Below are positions 57,110 to 64,000 of a stretch of 64,000 bases of DNA, piece by piece (the stretch's first letter is position 1; each line of letters begins with the position of its first letter). Both the position numbers and the translations under genes were made by a program. Source of the DNA: Mesorhabditis belari (taxonomy: Eukaryota > Nematoda > Chromadorea > Rhabditida > Rhabditidae); contig CAUEEP010000859.1 of NCBI GenBank assembly GCA_958450365.1, positions 124,001 to 188,000 on the forward strand. Reading direction: 5' to 3'. The notes beneath the pieces are model-generated. The model made no database searches, was not told the DNA's origin, and saw only the letters and a program-made list of their open reading frames with translations.

Positions 57110-57953
57110 ATGTCGTCCGAGCTGGCCGAAGAGATGAGAGCAGCGAAAGAGGCCTTTTTGAGAGCTCTGATTGCCGCGAGGGCAGAGACGGACAAATGGA
57201 AGATCGTGCGAGATATTCTGGATGCCGGGTACGAGTTTGGACGGTTGAGGGCTCTCGACGAACAGCTAGCAAACGATGAATGGACGGCTGAAGATGGGGA
57301 GCAATTGAAAGAGAACTTTCCAGGTCGGTAATGCAAAAACTGGGGAACTTTTGTGAGAACACTGGGGAAGGCACCAATTAACCAAGGGATATCAAAAGAT
57401 ATTGTATTTGATGGAAAAATAATGTACTCTATTACGAGGTTTCTGGGAAGCTTCAAGATCAACTCTTGATTCAAAGTTTTCGCAATACTAAAAAGTGCTC
57501 TAACTTTTTTCGCGTAGCTGCTAAATTGAATAATTAAACGAATAAGCCATACAGGGTTTTTTGGAGACTCTTTAGAATTGACATGATAGAGAGGTTATAT
57601 CAAGAGTTGATTGTAATTTTTATAAAGATCTTGTTTCAGAAGCCGTGAAACAAGTCGGCGCCAACTACAATCCGATGGTCGGTAGCATGGAGCTGGAAGA
57701 TCTCTTCAGAGCGAAACGATACTGTTCCGCCGTCACATTTATCGACGACGACATAAAATTGATCTACGATTCTTTGGAAGAAGACGAATCGATTCGAGAA
57801 GCGGTCACCAATGATTGGAGAGGGGTGTACGCGATGAGAGCTCAATTGTTATATCTGATGGATGAATGGAAAACGGATGGATGGTATCGAAAAGTGGATC
57901 GAGACGAGGAGCCAAACAAGGAAGGAGTCCCAGACAGTCATTATTGGTGGTAA
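57110..57953 (+). CDS. Small acidic helical protein, 2 exons, 175 aa, unknown function
   Basis: Exons 57110-57323 and 57640-57953 join in phase 1 (TAA). ATG follows TTTTGCAG directly, a likely cis or spliced-leader acceptor. The protein has no signal peptide or membrane segment. It is mostly helical and acidic with many Trp and Tyr (KRYCSAVTFIDDDIKLIYDS, DNWRGVYAMRA-type block, end GVPDSHYWW). AATAAA lies at 57983. It faces away from the two large genes, and relation to them is unknown. I do not recognise the family. Confidence 0.8.
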
Positions 57954-58446
57954 ACATATTATATTTTGCCGTTAGCATTAACAAATAAACAATTCTGATT
58001 CAAATTACAGGAAAAAATGCTTTGTAGCTAGATTAATCTGTCACAAATTTAAGAATCAGGTAGCTTTTGCAGTTTTAGTCCTACTGAAAACCCTAATTTT
58101 ACAAACTGACAACCTGTTATTACAGAAATTTTGAATTCTTCCTTGTCTTAACGTATCTTTCTCAATCGTGGAACGGGTTTTTCCATGTTTCTTAACAAAA
58201 CGCAACAACAAAACATGTTTACTCCATGAATTTCGTTGAAAACAGAATAGCCAAATGTTTTTTCGTTTACATTTGTCGTTTGTTTTATTGTGTGATCGTT
58301 TCGTGCTGCTGCAACTACCCGGTACAACATGTATTCAATCAAAAGTAAGAAATAATCAGCAGCAAATCGACAACTGAAAAACATCAGTCTCTTAACAGCC
58401 TTCTTGAATGGATTAACAGAAAGTTAATATCAAGATCGAGTTGGGC

Positions 58447-58548
58447 TCAAATGTCCCAATCGGGGGGCACATCGGCCTGCTCCAATCTTTCAATAGCTTC
58501 AGCCGGTAAGAGTTGGCGATAAATTTTCTTGTTGGCAGTCTGCTCATA
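58447..58548 (-). CDS. Possible lone terminal exon, unknown protein
   Basis: Behind a CCGTACAG acceptor one frame reads YEQTANKKIYRQLLPAEAIE then RLEQADVPPDWDI and TGA. Its helical, charged composition is protein-like, but no partner exon was found upstream (58560-58900 is AT-rich). It could be a gene remnant. Confidence 0.3.
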   Translation of the reverse strand, partial: YEQTANKKIYRQLLPAEAIERLEQADVPPDWDI

Positions 58549-58911
58549 CTGTACGGCAACTTAATGATTCTTCCTGTCAAAAGTTTAAAGAAAATGCTGC
58601 TTTGTCAAAAAAAGATTGTGTTTGTTAATACACATTTCTAGCTGCGAGTCTCTTAAATAAGGAGGCCCATAATTAATGCACACTCTCTAAAAAGTAATCT
58701 GCTGAAGTTAAGTCAGAAGGATAAGGAGAATAAGGCTTCACAGAAGATAAAGCACGTTACACTGAATACTCAGTTAGTTTATATCTCAATCAACTATGTA
58801 AGAGGATTAAACGCACGCATGATTTCTATCTACATGCGCAAAAACATACAGTGCCTCCTACTTTTTGACAAAGATTTACTGTTCCCTTAATCGGTTTTCG
58901 TTAATTGTTAT

Positions 58912-59450
58912 CAAGGTGTAAAGAAAATAATGCCCGTTTTTTGATCAAAACTATTTATTGAAAAAAACTCAAACAAGCAAAGATCAATCGGTAAGGTATT
59001 CTCCATTTTTATCGATGACTTCTTCCCATCTTCTGCACACATCCCGGATTGCATCGTCGAATTCAAACGATTTCTTGGAGGTGAAATAGACGTGAAGCTT
59101 ATTTACTTGAGCATGATTATCAAACTGTACATTTCCCAAAAAGTGTTTCAACGTCCGAAATAAAAAATAATCTTACGGTGCATGGTTAGGAGAGTAAGGT
59201 GCGTGAGGCAAAAGTTTTCAACCCAGCTCCTCAATTTTTTTATGAGCAGCCTTTGCGGTGTGAGGTTTTGCATTATCGTCCAGAAATCGGACTCTTGACG
59301 GTTTGATCCCCAATTTCTTCAAAGCTGCATTAGCCCTTATCAGTTGTTTCGAATAGCGATTGACATTAACAGTTTCTCCAGGTTTCAGCACTTCATAATG
59401 TACCACTCCCTTTGAATTCCACTAGTAACAAAGCATGATCTCCTTTTGGA
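58912..59450 (-). mobile_element. Truncated mariner, second copy of the 50258 family
   Basis: Starts AAGGTGTAAAGAAAATAATG as at 50258 and is about 85-90 percent alike by eye up to about 59440, where similarity ends before the HTH region. The piece 59218-59406 preserves RFLDDNAKPHTAKAAHKKI, the second catalytic block with DNAKPH. The other terminal repeat is missing. Confidence 0.78.
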
Positions 59451-59751
59451 ACTTTGTTTAGAAAGACGTTGAACCGAAGTCGGAGAAGTTGAATTATGAA
59501 ACCAGGCGCTATTATTTGGATCTCAAGCAAAACGTTTCTTGCGAATTGCGCAAACCGTATACACTTCATTGTAAATTTCTTATGTGAAAAGGTTAAGAAC
59601 GCGGCGACCTCTTACAACGTCAAATACAAGATTTTATTGACACCTAAAAAAACCGTAAAAAAATTAGTTTAGCCTCGAGGCCACATTTATTTAACCTTCA
59701 AAGCAAATTAAGATGTCGAACCGGGGCCCTTGGTTCGAAAGCCGCTTGCCA

Positions 59752-60190
59752 TCAACTATGGGTGTATCCTGCGCCGTTGCTGAGCGCATTGATACATTGG
59801 ACCTCGATGAAGCCGCTGCTAGTAACTAGCACCAAATCGACGATTTCGCCCGAACGACCAGATCTACCCTAAATGACAAAAGTTAAAAATTTTAACCAGA
59901 ATGGCGTGGGATTGAGGTTTCACAACAAAATTTCACTAGCGCTTTTTCATTTATAAACAAATCTTTACCATAAAGCGAAGACCAGGGACAGTAACAACGC
60001 GTTTGTTTTTTGCAGGCGCCGTTTGCTCGTAGTGATGACCATTCTTGTTATGTTGAAAGGTAAAAATGTGGTTCTTGAAACGGAGTTCGATTCGATTTTG
60101 GTCGACGTTCAAATAGGTCGCCTGCTCGTCCTTGAGCGTAAATTGAAGAATTCGGTCTGATTCAGACAATTCCGTCTTCGTTTCTGCCAT
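59752..60190 (-). CDS. Small protein, 2 exons, 112 aa, unknown function
   Basis: Exons 59969-60190 and 59752-59868 join in phase 0 and end in TGA. The start MAETKTELSESDRILQFTLK lies 7 bases behind TTATTTAG, a likely spliced-leader acceptor. The chain looks like a beta-rich soluble domain (RIELRFKNHIFTFQHNKNGH, RVVTVPGLRFM) ending GEIVDLVLVTSSGFIEVQCI. No signal or membrane segment. Intact, family not recognised. Confidence 0.75.
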
Positions 60191-60345
60191 TTTCGTTCTA
60201 AATAAGGAATTAATGATCGTGAAACAAGATTTGAAAAAAGGCTAAATTCATAGCTATAACGAGCGATCACTCGCTATTTCAAAAATTAACGAAAAGTTTC
60301 AACGAATAGAACAATAGAAGAAATTAACGGATTCACAAAAGCGGC

Positions 60346-60542
60346 GCAGGCTACTTTGCGCCATTTTTTTGGTGCAACTGGGTCGTTTGTGTAGCTCGCC
60401 ATAGCTTTCTTCTAAGTGGGCCAATCTTTATGATTTTGGTTTCATTTTCAATAAGTGCAACAAAATAAAACCAAAATCATAAAGATTGGCCCACTTAGAA
60501 GAAAGTTATGGCGAGTTCCGCAAAAAAATTGTAGCCTACCCC
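60346..60542. mobile_element. Palindromic MITE (family M1), second copy
   Basis: Arms GCCAATCTTTATGATTTTGG and its complement, with CTCGCCATAGCTTTCTTC and GAAGAAAGTTATGGCGAG outside. Ends GTAGCCTACCCC as in 14137-14292. The loop is shorter and the arms longer than in the first copy. Confidence 0.75.
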
Positions 60543-61896
60543 ACAAAGAAAATCGTAAATCAGGCCATAAGCGAAGCTAGGGGGAAAGCGAAACGAAGAC
60601 ACCCAACCGGCTTGATGGAAACGAGAGTTTCAAATGAAATGTTTGCCAAAAAGAATTTCCTTCCCTCCCCCGAAATGCAAATGTAAATCGAACCGGCGAA
60701 CGAAGCAGCCAAAATAAAATTTTTTGATGGGTTTCTCACTCTCATAAGGGACAGAGCTTCAGGGGCGTGGCCTGCCGTTGGAAAGTGAAATTTGCCATTG
60801 GCAAGCTTTAACGTGAGTGGGCGTGGTCATCCTCACCGAGCATCAACTCATCGTCCGTAACGAAATGATTCAGCCGAAAGTTTGAGTTTTCTAGAGGGTT
60901 CCCTGGCATCGCATCGTTTCTGGCCAATGAAATTTTCAATAACCTGACGAGGATACGAATATAACGAATGGTCACTCGTTATATAAGTTTCGATTTCACA
61001 GCATGTTACCATTATCACTTTTGACGGTTCTCTTTAGAAAAAGGTTTTTTGATTTTTATTTTAGGAAAAAATAGCATTTGATTTTGTTTAATGGGATTAA
61101 AAATAACACCAAAGTTCTTTTTAGCCTATTTGCCTTAATTAAAATTTGAGTTAATATCAGCCTCACTTGAAAGTAAGTTTAGTAAGTTCTTGTAAGAAAA
61201 CAGCAGCAAGTAGTCGGAGAAAGAGAGCCGCGAGTGAGAAGCAAGGGCAAATTCGAGGAGCGTGGCAGCATTTCGAGTTTTGAAAGATGAAAGCATTTCT
61301 TTTCCATTGTTCTCCCCAGAGATCCACCCCTTACCCCTCTCTTTCTACAGACAAAAACCTAATATTCCGTTGAACCCGAAGCCAGTTGCCAACACATGTT
61401 TAAGTACTAACAAATTCCATAATACCTGATGAGTATACAAATAAACCTTTGATCTTTGTGCGCACCTCTAACGTAGAAGCAAATGAACTCCAATAAATAA
61501 TTTATCAGAAGATCACGCCCAGAAACAACTTTAAGACAGTGACAAACGTTCGCTCAGCCGAAAAATTCTACTGGTCACACAAATCATGTGCTAACAAATG
61601 GAAATTTCCCATAAAAATGAACATAATACCTTAACAGATGGAAAACGGAGAGAAACAGTATGAAAAAATGAAACCTTAAAATAAATTAAGTTTGAGGAAA
61701 AACAATCAAATTCGCAAAAAGTTTGGGTTGTTTATCAAAGAATACAAACCATGTAAGCAATGTAACAGTAGCAAAGTAGGAAATAAATAAAAAAAAAAGA
61801 GTTGGAAAAAAAATTGGCATCTATGACAACGAGTGAATCACGTAAAATCTGAACATATATCTGAAAAACAGAAAAATCTTATAATCATAACTCGAA
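60543..61896. other. Intergenic stretch, no gene seen
   Basis: GC-mixed sequence with GGGCGTGGCC/GGGCGTGGTC boxes at 60760 and 60820, each within a few dozen bases of ATGs on neither strand. No exon was supported. Confidence 0.5.
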
Positions 61897-62746
61897 TTAT
61901 TCTGCAGTTCCATCAACCTCCTCCGTTGGAACCTGAAGAAAGAGTAAAAAAATAGTAGAGTTAAATCTTACTTTCTCAAAGCCGTCGATGATCTTGCTGA
62001 GCCCCTCGGAATTTCGCCAACGAATAAATGGAACGGTGATCGAGGGGCGGAAGCTTGCTTCACCTAAATTTTTATTGCCCATGACAAAGTTATAATGAGA
62101 ATTTTTATAACTGTTCTTTAGAGCAGTAGTAAAACCTCCATATGTTTTTTGAAATTCATACTTTTTTGCAATAATAAATCAAGCGAGTAGAACGCCTTCA
62201 CCGCGAAACTAAAAATAATATATCAAGGCATAAACAAAACAATTAGGTAACCCGTTTAGCCTCTGAAGATTTGCTGGTGAAATATGTTCATCCAAATATT
62301 CCGAGGAATATTTGTCGATTAGCTCCCACAAAGTTGCGAGAAGTTCACCGATACCCTCTCCGGGAATCACCATCTGAACTTTTTTGCTAGGTGGAAATTT
62401 TATTGCACATTTATAGACAGACCTGACTTCGAGACATGCAAACGTTGTAAGAGGTCGCCGCGTTCTAAACCTTTTCACATAAGATTGTTTCCCATCTATG
62501 TTTCCCATAAGCTTTCTCAACCTGCTACTACTTATAACTAACGAAATTTGTCTTTCGACAGCACCAAACAAAAAATACCTCTGCTATCTTGATGAAAAGT
62601 CATCATTTGTTCTGCTTGCCATCCACGCAGAAGCGTTTGTATTGAATGTTGAGAAGCTTACTCTCGAGATCGTCTTCATTTGGCTGTCCGCCTTGCGCCA
62701 CTCGCCGTTCGTCAGGTTGTCCCCTATCTTCACTGCTATGAGACAT
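61897..62746 (-). pseudogene. PUR-alpha-like gene (plp-1 type), probably inactivated
   Basis: Exon 1 (62579-62746) opens MSHSSEDRGQPDERR behind TTTTAG and enters a PUR repeat at SKLLNIQYKRFCVDGKQNK. It then has TGA TGA (62600-62605) and LFIKIAE; the family has KQN-x-RG-RFIKIAE there, so the two stops replace the RG pair. Later parts are recognisable: QISLVISSSRLR (62530s), QMVIPGEGIGELLATLWELI (62340-62400; compare the family IPAQGLxEFRDxLxxLID), FAVKAFYSLD (~62200), EASFRPSITVPFIRW (62030-62070; family YRNSITVPYKxW), ending VPTEEVDGTAE at 61897. PUR proteins are ssDNA/RNA binding factors. The stops and weak frames make this a pseudogene or a rapidly diverging copy. Confidence 0.55.
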
Positions 62747-63470
62747 CTAAAATCAGTGTAATTGAAAGGAAGTTAATTAGGCGGCACTGGCATCACCATT
62801 ACCAAACCAAATTAATTCTTAACAACATCTATCATTCAAACCAATAATTCATTGGATCGTGAACTTCAAAAATATGTGCTAGAAAGAAACCTTTTCCTTA
62901 ACCTTATTCTATTGCACAAAAACGTTAGTACTGATTGATAAAAACAACGTTACACTAACAAGGAACCCGTATAAAATGAGCAAGCAATAGGAGATCAAAA
63001 GACGCAAAAGTGCAAGTGCCATAAGAAATACTTGTGACAACCAAAAGCAAAAGAAATAAAAGCCCAAGTCAATTCCCAAATACATAATTTGACCAGCAAA
63101 ACAATGCTCAAGTAAACAATCTCAAAAGAGTGCAAAAATGTTCTGATCAACTTCCAAACTCCATTCCTTCCTAAAAACTATATTTATGAAAAGCTTGTGA
63201 CAAAAACTCACTTGTACTGATATCAAAAATTTCAATCGTTCTTCGACTAATTCCTTTGAGATTCCCAACTCACGTAAATCACAAGCTCATTTTGTGGATT
63301 GGCAATGCACAGTCTAAAAATAATTGCACTATAGAGAAAGAAATGAGAGAAATAAACTCGAATTCATAAATGACTCATTTAAAAAAAAATGATTAGAAGA
63401 GAGAGATTTATCACAATCAATTGAAAAAACAATCTAGAAACACAAGGATATACCTAAGATATTCTAAACA
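62747..63470. other. Intergenic stretch, nothing recognised
   Basis: AT-rich with no frame or repeat that can be supported. It borders a MITE on the right. Confidence 0.5.
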
Positions 63471-63994
63471 TATTGGGTTGGGGAGAATGAGTCGGCGCCG
63501 AAAATCAAAAAAATGTCTAAAACTTCTATTCGACTTCGTCAAATAATATGCGTTTGATATGAGTAGAATGGTTAACTAATTCTCTACAAAATCACATTTA
63601 AAAGAAAATTCAAACAGCGCCTCCGCTCAAGAAAAAGCCATTTTTTCACAAAAACTACAAACTGTCATCGAGAAAAAACCATTGGTGGGATCTTCCTGCA
63701 AATTTGGCAACTTAAGTAATTGAATGTGCTCTATCTTTTTTATATAAACACCAAAGAAGGTTTATGTGAAAGAAACTGTTCAAATGATGAGTCGGACTCT
63801 TTGCCATTTTAACCAGCTGCGTTTGGAAGTTTATAAACTCCACGAAAGAAAAGCTTTGTGGAATCTCTCAAAAGTCATTTTGTAGAGAAATAGTGGATCC
63901 TTTCGATGAAACCAAACGTATGTTTAAAGAAGGCTTTATGTGTGCAAAAAGTCCCTTTAAAGTTGGGCGCCGACTCATTCTCCCCAACCCAATA
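63471..63994. mobile_element. MITE with 29-bp inverted ends
   Basis: TATTGGGTTGGGGAGAATGA at 63471 continues GTCGGCGCC, and is mirrored exactly by GGCGCCGACTCATTCTCCCC through AACCCAATA at 63994. TA flanks. The 524-bp interior is AT-rich and noncoding, so a mariner-like element must supply the transposase. The near-perfect match of the ends suggests recent activity. Confidence 0.9.
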
Positions 63995-64000
63995 CATAGA

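Overview
The window is nuclear DNA of a rhabditid-type nematode. Evidence: many short cis-introns, a ZP-domain cuticlin with the nematode exon pattern, an SRD-type serpentine chemoreceptor, a TIL/Cys-rich secreted protein, several ATGs directly behind a U-rich AG as in spliced-leader trans-splicing, and a heavy load of Tc1/mariner elements. The species cannot be named from the sequence. Spliced models below were built by hand from reading frame and splice-phase continuity.

Layout. 1-2435: a Tc1-like element (running off the left edge) nested in a Tc3-like element. 2855-4802: plus-strand Ser-rich gene ending in what looks like the start of a RING-CH finger. 5208-10164: complete minus-strand cuticlin-like gene (11 exons, 419 aa) with three transposon relics in its introns. 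10839-12297: a plus-strand gene whose second exon is split by a dead mariner. 12.3-16.1 kb: two identical tRNA-Trp genes in a duplicated segment, plus palindromic MITEs. 16122-22526: SRD-like chemoreceptor with three transposable elements in its introns. 23746-26389: secreted Cys-rich/TIL gene with a one-exon thioredoxin-fold gene nested in its last large intron. 26.6-30.2 kb: mariner and Tc1 relics, again nested.

31134-55257 is the outstanding region: two very large minus-strand genes in tandem. The upstream gene (48809-55257, 9 exons, 1069 aa) has several hydrophobic segments followed by a charged coiled-coil region with an internal repeat. The downstream gene (31134-48338, 11 exons, about 3524 aa) carries a complete SecA-type DEAD motor (Walker A, Walker B and motif VI all readable) in the middle of an animal-type protein, with collagen-like Gly-rich blocks before it and a glycine-zipper amphipathic segment behind it. 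Spacing of 470 bp, a poly(A) signal in between and an ATG right behind a splice acceptor suggest an operon. At least four independent transposons sit in the introns of the second gene, but none breaks its exons. SecA is a bacterial and plastid protein-export ATPase; this intron-rich nuclear copy has no obvious plastid or bacterial partner and is the best candidate for an undescribed system.

57110-57953 and 59752-60190 are two small intact genes of unknown function. 58447-58548 may be a lone terminal exon. 61897-62746 is a PUR-alpha-like (plp-1-like) gene that carries two adjacent TGA codons inside its first PUR repeat and is probably a pseudogene. A mariner-type MITE closes the window (63471-63994).
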